From NCBI GenBank assembly GCA_016712275.1, contig JADJRI010000065.1, forward strand, positions 1-22,704: 22,704 nt of DNA, in the 5' to 3' direction. Below, one piece after another: positions 5,844 to 13,609 of this stretch (position 1 is its first letter; every line of letters starts with the position of its first letter). The translations under genes and the position numbers were made by a program. The notes beneath the pieces are model-generated. The model had not been told where the DNA came from and made no database searches. It was given only the letters and a program-made list of their open reading frames with translations. The stretch comes from Planctomycetota bacterium (lineage in GTDB: Bacteria > Planctomycetota > Phycisphaerae > UBA1845 > UTPLA1).

Positions 5844-7919
5844 ATGGAACTCAAAACCCTCGCCATCCTCATCCCGCTTCTCCCTCTCGCCGGCAGCGCC
5901 CTCGTCGGCGCGATCGGCCTGCGCGGCCTCAAAGATCGATCCCACTGGCTCGTTCTGGCCGGTGTCACCGCTGCGCTCTTCTGCGCTGTCAGCCTTTTCT
6001 ATCAGGTCAATACCGAGCTCAATCGCGGCGGCAGTGAAACGGCGGCCGCCATCGGGGCACATGCCCAAATCGATCCCAGCCAACAGGTCGGTTACGGAAA
6101 ACTTGCTGAATCCTTCACCATCTACGAATGGATCCCCGCCGGCGCGGCCGACTGGCTCAACGTCACGTTCCGCGTCGACCCGCTCACCATTGTCATGCTC
6201 CTGACCGTTCTTTCGGTCTCCACGATGGTGGTCATGTATTCCGTCGGCTACATGCGCGACCACCACGGCCATGCCGAACTCGGCTATGAACGCTTCTTCG
6301 CCTTCCTCGGCCTGTTCGTCTTTTCGATGTGCATGCTCGTCCTCGCCGGCAACTTCCTGCTGCTCTATCTCGGCTGGGAACTCGTCGGCCTGTGCAGCTA
6401 CCTGCTCATCGGTTTCTACTATCAAAAACCGTCCGCTGCCGCAGCCGCGAAGAAGGCCTTCCTCGTCAATCGCATCGGCGACTTCGGCTTCGGCCTCGGA
6501 ATCCTGCTGATCTACCTGACGTTCAACACGTTGGATTATCAGGAAGTGTTCAATATGGTCGCCAATAGCAAGATGGCTGGCGATCTCGCTCTATCGACCG
6601 AGCGCATTACAACGATCGCGCTCCTCCTTTTCTGCGGCGCAATGGGCAAGAGCGCCCAGTTGCCCCTGCACGTCTGGCTTCCCGATGCAATGGAAGGCCC
6701 GACGCCCGTCAGCGCCCTTATCCACGCCGCCACCATGGTCACGGCCGGCGTCTACATGGTCGCCCGCTGCAGTGTCATCTTTGCGGCATCGCCCATCGCC
6801 ATGTGGATCGTCGGCGCAATCGGAGCCGCCACCGCGCTTTTCGCCGCCACAATTGCCCTCACCCAGTTCGACATGAAGCGCATTCTGGCCTACTCGACGC
6901 TCAGCCAGCTCGGCTACATGTTTCTCGGCCTCGGCGTCGGCGCATTCGATTCGGCCATGTTCCATCTATACACGCATGCCTTCTTCAAGGCATGCCTCTT
7001 CCTCGGCGCCGGTAGCGTCATGCACGCGATGGCGGGGGAGATCGACATCCGCCGATTCTCCGGCCTGCGCAAGGCCATGCCGATTACCTACTTCACCTTC
7101 CTGATTTCCGGCCTCGCCCTCGCCGGCGTCCCGTTGCTTTCGGCATTCTGGAGCAAGGACGAAATCATCCACGCCGCGCTCGCCAGTTCGACACCGTGGC
7201 TCGGCTGGATCGGTCTCGTCACCGCATTCCTAACCGCGTTCTACACCTTCCGCATGATCTTCATGGCCTTCCACAACGAAGAGCGGCTCCCGCGCGGCGT
7301 CGAGCACGCCCATGAGTCCGGCGTCTGGATGAGCGCGCCGCTCGTCCTCCTCGCCATTGGCGCGGTATTCGCGGGCTACGTCGGTGTCACCACCGGCCAC
7401 GGCGGTTTCCTTGGCATGTTCGAGCCGCACGGCGCATTCCACCATTTCCTCGCGCCCAACTTTTCCGACGCCAAGGGTCACGAGATGACGGTCGCCGCCG
7501 CACAGGGGGTTGCGCATGGTGCCGGCGAGCACGGATCGGAAAGCCACTGGCTCATGTGGCTCTCATCCGGCCTCGCGTTCTACGGCATCTTCAATGCGTG
7601 GTATTTCTACACCCGCCGCCCCGGCATTCCGCTGGCGATCGCATTGGCGAGCGGCTCGGTCTACAAATTGTTTTATCACAAGTATTACGTCGACGAACTG
7701 TATGACCTCGTGTTCGTTCGCCCACTGCGACGATTGGGCGACATGTGCTATGCCTGCGATCGCTTCGTTATCAACGGAATTCTGTGGATCATCGCCGCCA
7801 TCCCGCGGGCCATCGGCTTTTTGCTTCGCGGCTGGCAGCAGGGGGCCATGCAAGGCTATGCCCTCGGAATGGTCGTCGGCCTTGTCGTCATCATGTGGTG
7901 GGTCCTGGCAAATGCATAG
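5844..7919 (+). CDS. nuoL: NADH-quinone oxidoreductase subunit L (NuoL)
   Basis: NuoL is the distal antiporter-like subunit of complex I and a proton channel. The 691-aa frame is intact from ATG 5844 to TAG 7917-7919. Characteristic stretches are LYLGWELVGLCSYLLIGFYY (key membrane Glu179), KKAFLVNRIGDFGFGLG, LPLHVWLPDAMEGPTPVSAL with IHAATMVTAGVYMVAR, and the histidine-bearing LYTHAFFKACLFLGAGSVMH. The C-terminal part (about 590-691) has the Tyr-rich KYYVDELYD segment that precedes the long lateral helix in the family. Residues about 60-95 form an extra polar loop before the first conserved block. There is no clear ribosome site before the ATG, a pattern shared with nuoK and nuoM here. Confidence 0.96.
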   Translation: MELKTLAILIPLLPLAGSALVGAIGLRGLKDRSHWLVLAGVTAALFCAVSLFYQVNTELNRGGSETAAAIGAHAQIDPSQQVGYGKLAESFTIYEWIPAGAADWLNVTFRVDPLTIVMLLTVLSVSTMVVMYSVGYMRDHHGHAELGYERFFAFLGLFVFSMCMLVLAGNFLLLYLGWELVGLCSYLLIGFYYQKPSAAAAAKKAFLVNRIGDFGFGLGILLIYLTFNTLDYQEVFNMVANSKMAGDLALSTERITTIALLLFCGAMGKSAQLPLHVWLPDAMEGPTPVSALIHAATMVTAGVYMVARCSVIFAASPIAMWIVGAIGAATALFAATIALTQFDMKRILAYSTLSQLGYMFLGLGVGAFDSAMFHLYTHAFFKACLFLGAGSVMHAMAGEIDIRRFSGLRKAMPITYFTFLISGLALAGVPLLSAFWSKDEIIHAALASSTPWLGWIGLVTAFLTAFYTFRMIFMAFHNEERLPRGVEHAHESGVWMSAPLVLLAIGAVFAGYVGVTTGHGGFLGMFEPHGAFHHFLAPNFSDAKGHEMTVAAAQGVAHGAGEHGSESHWLMWLSSGLAFYGIFNAWYFYTRRPGIPLAIALASGSVYKLFYHKYYVDELYDLVFVRPLRRLGDMCYACDRFVINGILWIIAAIPRAIGFLLRGWQQGAMQGYALGMVVGLVVIMWWVLANA

Positions 7920-8003
7920 GTTCACAACATTGACAACATTGACCGCAGGAAAACAGGAAAACGCATGTAGTTGCTTGCCGCATCGCGTCTCTGACGCGCT
8001 TCG

Positions 8004-8048
8004 CGCTTGGGTGTGGAACAGGCTAATAGCTTGTTCCACACCCAAGCG
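8004..8048 (+). repeat. Palindromic dispersed element B, copy 2
   Basis: A 21-bp stem (CGCTTGGGTGTGGAACAGGC with its partner at 8028-8048) around loop AAT, with one G-T pair. It lies between nuoL and nuoM. It shares GTGTGG, the GGCTAATAGC core and CCACAC with the element at 3546. No T tract follows. Confidence 0.8.
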
Positions 8049-8095
8049 TGAAGTGCAGGCACAAGCTAAACAGTACCCAAATTGCTCTAAAAACC

Positions 8096-8123
8096 CGAAA
8101 CTCGAAACTCGAAACTCGAAACT
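8096..8123 (+). repeat. Four perfect CGAAACT repeats abutting the nuoM start codon
   Basis: Four exact head-to-tail copies of the heptamer CGAAACT end directly at the nuoM ATG (8124). This replaces any Shine-Dalgarno sequence. It is the most regular of the heptanucleotide tracts in this operon (see 5150-5259). Confidence 0.85.
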
Positions 8124-9920
8124 ATGACTTGGCTCACCGACAACTTTTTAGGCCAACACCTGCTCTCGATGCTTATCATCGTGCCCATCCTCGGCGCGAT
8201 CGTGATCTATGCCCGTTCTTCATGGGACGCCGTTTTCGTCCGCCGATTCGCGATGGGTGTCTCCCTTGTGACGCTAATCATCACAGTCCTTGCATTGATG
8301 GCTTATCTCCACCAGTCCGACGCAATCCAAAACGGCGGCTACACGCTTCTGGAACAAGCCAACTGGATCGGCAGCGCCGATGCCTCAATCCACATCCAAT
8401 ACAAACTCGCCGTCGACGGCATCTCCATGCCGCTCATTCTCCTCGCCGCCGGCCTTACGCCCCTCGCCATCTGGGGCAGCTTCACCAGCATCCAGACTCG
8501 CCAGCGCGAATACTATGCACTCATGCTCCTGCTCCATGGAGCCATGCTCGGAGTTTTCGCCGCACGCGACCTGCTTCTTTTCTACGTCTTCTTCGAGTTC
8601 ACGCTAATCCCTCTGTATTTCCTCATCGGCATCTGGGGCGGCCCGCAGCGCCAGAAGGCCGCCAACATGTTTTTCATCTACACGCTCGCAGGCAGCCTCC
8701 TCACATTCGCCGGCGTGCTTTATCTCGGTTGGAAGGCGTCGTGGATCGCACCGACCGCCGGCGCCGCCAGCAACCTCGCCGCCGGCGCCCTCACCTTCGA
8801 TCTCGATGTGCTATACAACCTCGCACCGCACCTGTGCAGCGGCGAGCAGATCGGCCTCTTCATCGCATTCTTCGCCGGCTTCGCCATCAAGGTCCCTCTC
8901 TTCCCGTTCCACACCTGGCTGCCGCTCGCCCACGTCGAAGCCCCGACCGCCGGCTCTGTCATCCTCGCCGCAGTCTTGCTCAAACTCGGCACCTACGGAT
9001 TCCTCCGTCTCAGCCTGCCGATGCTACCGCAGGCCTCCATCGAGCTAGCCCCGTATGTCGCCACGCTCGCCGTCATCGGCATCATCTACGGCGCGCTCGC
9101 CGCTTGGATCCAGACGGACGTGAAAAAGCTCGTCGCTTATTCCTCCGTCTCCCACCTCGGCTTCTGCCTGCTCGGCATGTTCTGTCTCAAAGCCGCCGGC
9201 CTCACCGGCTCGCTGCTCTACATGATCAACCACGGCCTCTCCACCGGCGCGCTCTTTCTCATCGTCGGCATGATCTACGAACGCTATCACACGCGCGAAC
9301 TCGCCGAGATCGGCGGCCTCGCCAAAAAAATGCCCATTCTCGCGTTCTTCCTCATCTTCTTCACCATGTCCAGCATCGGCCTCCCCGGCCTAAACGGCTT
9401 CGTCAGCGAGTTTCTCGTCCTCCTCGGCACCTTCACATCGGACGATCCCAAGCCCGACGGCGCGGGCCCCCTCGGCGTCTGGTACGCCGTCTTTGCCGCC
9501 TCCGGCATCCTGCTCGGCGCGATCTACATGCTCCACATGGCCCGCGGCGTCCTCTTCGGCCCGCTCAAAGAACCGGGCCACGGCGCTGACACCAGCGCCG
9601 GCCTCACCCAGGACCTTACTCGCCGCGAAGTCGGCATTCTCGTCCCGCTTGCCCTCGCCTGCGTCGCCATCGGCGTCTACCCGAAAATGCTCACCAATAT
9701 GATGCAACCGGCCCTCGACCACGCCGTCCTCGCCAAGGTCCTCCCGCACGATTGGTCCGGTGACCGCAACGTCGATGCGACAACCATCCAGAATCAAACA
9801 AACCAGAACCCAACGAGCCGGAAGCGTCAGCGACCGGTTGACGGCGAAAGAACTGTGCAAACTCGAAAACAGGCTACTGCGACCCAAACAACCTTGAATC
9901 ATATAGTGGGGGCCCGCTAA
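8124..9920 (+). CDS. nuoM: NADH-quinone oxidoreductase subunit M (NuoM)
   Basis: NuoM is an antiporter-like membrane subunit of complex I that translocates protons. The frame of 598 aa is intact. Signatures include LLFYVFFEFTLIPLYFLIGI with the key Glu in the fifth core segment, FPFHTWLPLAHVEAPTAGSV with ILAAVLLKLGTYGFLR, KKLVAYSSVSHLGFCLLG and IGLPGLNGFVSEF. About 50 residues at the end (from about 550) are a polar Asn/Gln/Thr/Arg-rich tail absent from ordinary NuoM (usually about 500 aa); part of it, TSRKRQRPVDGER, comes from a repeat-like DNA segment near 9815-9840. The stop TAA overlaps the nuoN ATG by one base (TAATG), suggesting translational coupling. Confidence 0.96.
   Translation: MTWLTDNFLGQHLLSMLIIVPILGAIVIYARSSWDAVFVRRFAMGVSLVTLIITVLALMAYLHQSDAIQNGGYTLLEQANWIGSADASIHIQYKLAVDGISMPLILLAAGLTPLAIWGSFTSIQTRQREYYALMLLLHGAMLGVFAARDLLLFYVFFEFTLIPLYFLIGIWGGPQRQKAANMFFIYTLAGSLLTFAGVLYLGWKASWIAPTAGAASNLAAGALTFDLDVLYNLAPHLCSGEQIGLFIAFFAGFAIKVPLFPFHTWLPLAHVEAPTAGSVILAAVLLKLGTYGFLRLSLPMLPQASIELAPYVATLAVIGIIYGALAAWIQTDVKKLVAYSSVSHLGFCLLGMFCLKAAGLTGSLLYMINHGLSTGALFLIVGMIYERYHTRELAEIGGLAKKMPILAFFLIFFTMSSIGLPGLNGFVSEFLVLLGTFTSDDPKPDGAGPLGVWYAVFAASGILLGAIYMLHMARGVLFGPLKEPGHGADTSAGLTQDLTRREVGILVPLALACVAIGVYPKMLTNMMQPALDHAVLAKVLPHDWSGDRNVDATTIQNQTNQNPTSRKRQRPVDGERTVQTRKQATATQTTLNHIVGAR
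9815..9840 (+). repeat. Possible dispersed repeat in the nuoM 3' extension
   Basis: GAGCCGGAAGCGTCAGCGAC plus CGGTTG. The outer ends are complementary (AGCCGG with CCGGTT). From memory, very similar GC-rich segments recur in planctomycete genomes; only one copy lies in this window, so its repeat nature cannot be shown here. Confidence 0.4.
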
Positions 9921-11498
9921 TGCCCGAAATGCACCCCATGATCCAGTTGCTCCTCCCCGAAATCGCCCTCATCCTCGGCGCAACCGCGGTCCTCCTCGGC
10001 GGCCTCATCCCCGCGCTTCGCAATCGCTCCGCCCTCGTCTCCCTCGTCGCCATCGCCCTCGCACTTTGGCTCGGCGCACGCCTCTCAATGTTGGAAATCA
10101 AAGACGCAGATGCCGTCGTATCGCTGCAGCACGGCCCGCTCGTCTGGTACGCCCGCCTCATCACCCTCGCCATCGGCGCGCTCATCATCATGGTTAACCG
10201 CCATGTGCCCGATGATGCCGAACGCGGCGAATACTTCGCCCTCATTCTCTTCTCTCTCGCCGGCGTCACCCTCACCTCCGTCGCCAACAGCCTCGTCGTA
10301 CTCTTCCTCGCGCTCGAACTCGTCAGCGTACCAACCTACATCCTCATCGGCCTCTCCCGCCGCGACATCGCCGCGCAGGAGGCCGCCGGAAAATACTTCT
10401 TCCTCGGCGCTTTCGCCGCCGCCATCACACTCTACGGCTTCAGCTTTCTATACGGCGCAGCCGGCACAATGACCATGTTCGGCGAAAACTCAATCACCGC
10501 GAAAATCGCATCTGAAGGCTCCATCCACGACGCCCTCGTCCTCGTCGGCCTCCTCCTCTCCCTCGCCGGCCTCGCCTTCAAAATCGCCGCCGTCCCGCTG
10601 CACTTCTACATAGCCGATGTCTACCAGGGCGCCGCCGCCCCGATCACCGGCATGCTCGGCTTTGTGCCGAAGTTCGCCGGCTTCCTCGCCCTCATCCAGC
10701 TTCTCGGCCTCACCAGTTGGAAATACGGCGACGAAATCTTCTGGCTCCTCTTCGCCATGGCCGCCGTCACTATGCTCGTCGGCAACACGCTCGCCCTCAT
10801 GCAGCACAACATCAAACGTATGCTGGCTTACTCCGGCGTCGCCCACTCCGGTTACATGCTGGTCGCGCTCGTTGCCGGCCCGATCCTCATCGACACCGGC
10901 CGTGCGCCGCTGCGTGACGGCATCGCGGCACTCCTCTTCTACATGACCGCCTACGGCATCATGAATCTCGGCTGCTTCGCCGCGCTCTCCTTCTTCCGCA
11001 AACCCGGCACCGACGATCCCGATGAGTCCGCCGAAACAACCGACGACATCGCCGGCGCCGCCCGCACCCACCCGTGGGCCGCCCTCTGCCTCGCCGTCTG
11101 CACGCTCGGCCTCATGGGCTTTCCCGCTCACCGGCGGCTTCATGGGCAAGCTCTACATTATCTCCTCGGCCCTGTCCGCCGGCGGTGAAGTGGTGCGCGG
11201 CGCCTCCGAATCGCGTCAAATGGGCATGTACATTCTCGTCATTCTCATCGTGGTAAATGCCGCCATCGCCGCCGCCTATTACCTGCGCATCCTCGCAAGC
11301 TGCTACCTGCGAAAGCCCGCGGCCGTCACGCCGTCGCGTTGCCATGCCCTGCGGCTATCGCTCGCATTGTGCGGATTCATCGCCGTCGCGCTCTTCATTC
11401 GCCCCGGCGTCCTCTTCGACCAATCCAAAAAGGCCACCGAAGAAATCGCCAACCCGTCGCCGTCGCACCAGAACAGCGCCCTCGCTACAATAAAATGA
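9920..11498 (+). CDS. nuoN: NADH-quinone oxidoreductase subunit N (NuoN), frameshifted
   Basis: NuoN is the third antiporter-like pump subunit of complex I. The first frame runs from ATG 9920 through typical blocks (LFLALELVSVPTYILIGLSR with the key Glu, KIAAVPLHFYIADVYQGAAA, NIKRMLAYSGVAHSGYMLVA) to LCLAVCTLGLMGFP, then goes wrong and stops at 11188. The next frame supplies exactly the missing PLTGGFMGKLYIISSAL and a normal C-terminus ending at 11498. One surplus C in the CCC at 11123-11125 explains the break. The repaired protein is about 525 aa. The last 70 residues include two membrane segments. It ends the nuo run. Confidence 0.94.
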
Positions 11499-11547
11499 CG
11501 ACGCAACTGATGTTCGAGTGCGAACACCGCCGTTAACGAAGCGGGGA

Positions 11548-11568
11548 GCATGGGCCTCCGGCCCGTGC
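11548..11568. repeat. Palindrome upstream of the GroES-family gene
   Basis: GCATGGGCC and GGCCCGTGC pair around TCC with one G-T pair. It lies between nuoN and the co-chaperonin gene, 41 bases before the chosen start codon. No T tract follows. It is another member of the group of short GC-rich palindromes in this window. Confidence 0.6.
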
Positions 11569-11609
11569 GAATTCCCCAATCTCAGCGCTTCAAGAATGGA
11601 GTCTTGCGA

Positions 11610-11939
11610 ATGCCATCCGGTGAATCACAAGCCAGCCGATCCAAACTCGAAATCGTCGAACCCCTCGGCAAGCGCGTTCTCGTACGCAAGGATGCCGACA
11701 AAAAACGCACCAAAGGCGGAATAGAGCTGCCAGACAAAATCGAAATCCCCACCATCACCGGCCGCATCGTCGCTGTCTCCGCGCAGGTCGAGCACGACGA
11801 GGATTTCCCCATCAAGCAATACGACAAAGTCCTTTTCAACCCGAAACACATGATCCCCGTCGACTTTGAAGGCGACAACCAGCTCTTCGTCGTCCCCGTT
11901 GAGGACATCGTCGCCGTCTTCCGCAAATCCAGCACATAG
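11610..11939 (+). CDS. groES: GroES-family co-chaperonin
   Basis: GroES-type proteins form the heptameric lid of the GroEL folding chamber. The 109-aa product has the cpn10 layout: LGKRVLVRKDADKKRTKGGI (strand and the start of the mobile loop), ELPD directly after it, GRIVAVS in the first barrel strands, YDKVLFNP and a final VVPVEDIVAVF strand. It is longer than E. coli GroES (97 aa) and begins with a polar N-terminal tail of about 15 residues. The ATG at 11610 has GGAG eight bases upstream; an in-frame ATG at 11550 would start inside a palindrome and is less likely. No groEL lies beside it, so this is an orphan copy in the window, possibly a second paralogue with its own partner. Confidence 0.88.
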   Translation: MPSGESQASRSKLEIVEPLGKRVLVRKDADKKRTKGGIELPDKIEIPTITGRIVAVSAQVEHDEDFPIKQYDKVLFNPKHMIPVDFEGDNQLFVVPVEDIVAVFRKSST

Positions 11940-12004
11940 CGTCCGCCCTTAACGAGCCCCGACCGTAAGGGAGTGGGATTGCCCTCGACCTTTGCCTTCA
12001 GGCC

Positions 12005-12025
12005 GTAGGGTGGGCTCAGCCCACC
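12005..12025. repeat. Palindromic dispersed element D, copy 1
   Basis: GTAG followed by GGTGGGCTCAGCCCACC, an 8-bp palindrome around a single C. An identical 21-base copy lies at 13475-13495. The surrounding 231-base gap (11940-12170) shows no gene apart from the leader of the next one. Confidence 0.85.
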
Positions 12026-12170
12026 TTTCCCCGTTCCACCCGCTGATTTTCACTGCGTATTCCATTCTGACACCCCATTCCCTAAAATGTCCCTCAATCG
12101 GTGACATTCGCCGTGCAAGCCGGCCGGCGTTTCGTCTGTTTCGGGCAAACTCAATTTCCGGAGATCGCCC

Positions 12171-13132
12171 ATGTCCACCACATGGCGCATCCAGCGCCAG
12201 ATCCTCCTGTCGCTCATGGCATTCTGCTTCTTCGCCGCGCCCTCCATCGCCGCCGCCCGCAGAAGTCTTCGGCACCAGCTGCGGCAAGGTCTATCACACC
12301 CACGGCCAGGATTGCGCCTCCGCCCGGAAAATTCAATCCGACAACCGCGTGACATTCGCCACCGAGCAGGAGGCCAAAAACGCCGGCCGCCGTCTCTGCA
12401 AGCGATGCGAAACCCTCGATCGGCAAAACGAGGAAAAACCGCCGTCAAAGCCCGCAAAAGATGACAACCGCGGCGGCAAAACCGATGGCGGCGGGGCCGA
12501 TTCCGATCGGGATAAGAACAGTCAGGACCCGCCAAGGTTCGATCCGCCCGATGGCGCCGACGGCCTCGCCCCGATCGCCGAGTTCGCCGTCGCAACAAAG
12601 GTTCTCCCCGGCGGCACGCTCGTCCTCGACAACGGCGAATATGCGATTCTCGTGGGTGTCGCCTGCCCGGCACGTGGCCAGCCCTGCGAAAAGGAAGCAA
12701 CCCGCTTCCTCGCCGAGCAGACGGCGGCCGCAACCTGCGCTCGCCGTCGAGTCCAGCGCCTGCCGTAGCGACCGGCGCGACGCGCTCGGACGTCTGCTCG
12801 TCTATGCCACGCCCGAGCCGAACGGCCGCGATCTCGGCGGCGAACTCATCTTCCAGGGATATGCCTGGGCCGATCGCGATGTGCCCTTCGTCCGGTACGA
12901 AGAATACGTGCGTTATGAAGAGGATGCCTGGCGCGCCGGCCGCGGCATCTGGCAGCGGGGCGAAAAGCTGGAATCCGGCAGCGAAAGCGTCGTCACCGGC
13001 CGCCACGCCCACTGTTATCATTCGCCGGGCTGCCAGCACGCGAAGTACATGGCTAATGTCATGACATTGACACTAAGCGACGCCCGCGCCCGAAGGCTCG
13101 TCCCCTGCAGCGAATTTAGAGGAAAGAAGTGA
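12171..13132 (+). CDS. Exported SNase-fold protein flanked by two zinc-binding-like motifs, frameshifted
   Basis: The ATG at 12171 has GGAG seven bases upstream and opens a signal peptide (basic start, hydrophobic LLSLMAFCFFAAPS, then an Ala-rich cleavage region). One surplus C at 12256-12258 shifts the frame; after repair the mature protein starts AEVFGTSCGKVYHTHGQDC, an Ada/CxxC-like motif (YH...C, then LCKRC). A charged, low-complexity linker follows. Next is a staphylococcal-nuclease-like domain (TLVLDNGEYAILVGVACP, then a second frame change near 12728-12745, then DALGRLLVYATPE, LGGELIFQGYAWAD, YEEDAWRAGRGIWQ). The protein ends in a second YHSPGC...PC motif. The position of the first catalytic Arg of SNase appears to be Ala and the first acidic ligand is not obvious, so activity is doubtful. 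Repaired length is about 320 aa. It is predicted to be exported or periplasmic. Confidence 0.75.
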
Positions 13133-13154
13133 TTGATCATTGGGAGAAGACACG

Positions 13155-13376
13155 ATGAGTGCGACAAGCGAATTTCTAATGCAGACTGCGGGGAATCTGT
13201 TTTTCGGTACTTTTCTAACTGGAATTGGCTACGGGTGGTTTGATACCAAGGCGAATGACAAGAAAAACGAATGTGAACAACAACAAAAAGCCTGGATACG
13301 AGTTCTGCGATTGATTGGGCCGTTCATAATTGGATTGACAATCATCGCGGCAATTCTATTCTACTTTGAACGATGA
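13155..13376 (+). CDS. Small membrane protein of unknown function
   Basis: A 73-aa product starting MSATSEFLMQTAGNLFFG. Two hydrophobic stretches (about residues 14-28 and 49-70) are separated by a highly charged segment, DTKANDKKNECEQQQKAW, predicting a two-pass membrane protein with a short basic or acidic hairpin loop. GGGAG lies eight bases before the ATG at 13155; an upstream TTG at 13140 is possible but would begin inside the ribosome site. It follows the nuclease-fold gene by 22 bases on the same strand, so the two may be cotranscribed. I do not recognise a family. Confidence 0.6.
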   Translation: MSATSEFLMQTAGNLFFGTFLTGIGYGWFDTKANDKKNECEQQQKAWIRVLRLIGPFIIGLTIIAAILFYFER

Positions 13377-13474
13377 CAAGAGTCGCCGAAGGGTTGGTCG
13401 GCCTCTTGACCACCTTTCGTCGAGTGATATGCAGAACTCCCAGGGCATTCGCGCCGAGGCAAATCCTCAGACCC

Positions 13475-13495
13475 GTAGGGTGGGCTCAGCCCACC
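13475..13495. repeat. Palindromic dispersed element D, copy 2
   Basis: Identical over 21 bases to 12005-12025 (GTAG then GGTGGGCTCAGCCCACC), also in an intergenic position and in the same orientation. The two copies bracket the nuclease-fold gene and the small membrane protein gene, which could be chance or mark a moved segment. Confidence 0.85.
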
Positions 13496-13530
13496 TGTTT
13501 CGGCTTCAACGCCAATGTCCCATTCCGCAA

Positions 13531-13588
13531 ACCGATTTCCCAATTCCCCAATCCATATCAATCGCCAAATCACCCAATCGCCAAATAA
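13531..13588 (+). repeat. Degenerate heptanucleotide tract upstream of btpA
   Basis: Units related to CCCAATC/CCAAATC recur about every seven bases (CCGATTTCCCAATTCCCCAA, then AATCGCC, AAATCAC, CCAATCG, CCAAATA). It resembles the tracts before nuoK and nuoM in unit length and position before a start codon, but with a different unit. Confidence 0.55.
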
Positions 13589-13593
13589 TCCTG

Positions 13594-13599
13594 TATAAT
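13594..13599 (+). promoter_or_regulatory. Consensus -10 box very close to btpA start
   Basis: TATAAT lies only ten bases before the ATG at 13610. If used, transcription would start about at the A of the start codon or a few bases before it, giving a leaderless or nearly leaderless mRNA. There is no Shine-Dalgarno sequence, which fits. No clear -35 element is seen 16-18 bases upstream. Confidence 0.4.
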
Positions 13600-13609
13600 T
13601 CCCACTACT

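Noticed and set aside
8048..9589. 513-aa Arg/His/Pro-rich plus-strand frame
   Set aside because: It is a shadow of nuoM in another frame; its composition reflects GC-rich codon positions and there is no family resemblance.
11496..11537. 13-codon ORF overlapping the nuoN stop
   Set aside because: Too short to support and has no ribosome site.
13373..13588. Short frames in the gap upstream of btpA
   Set aside because: They run across a palindrome and a degenerate heptamer tract and have no ribosome site.
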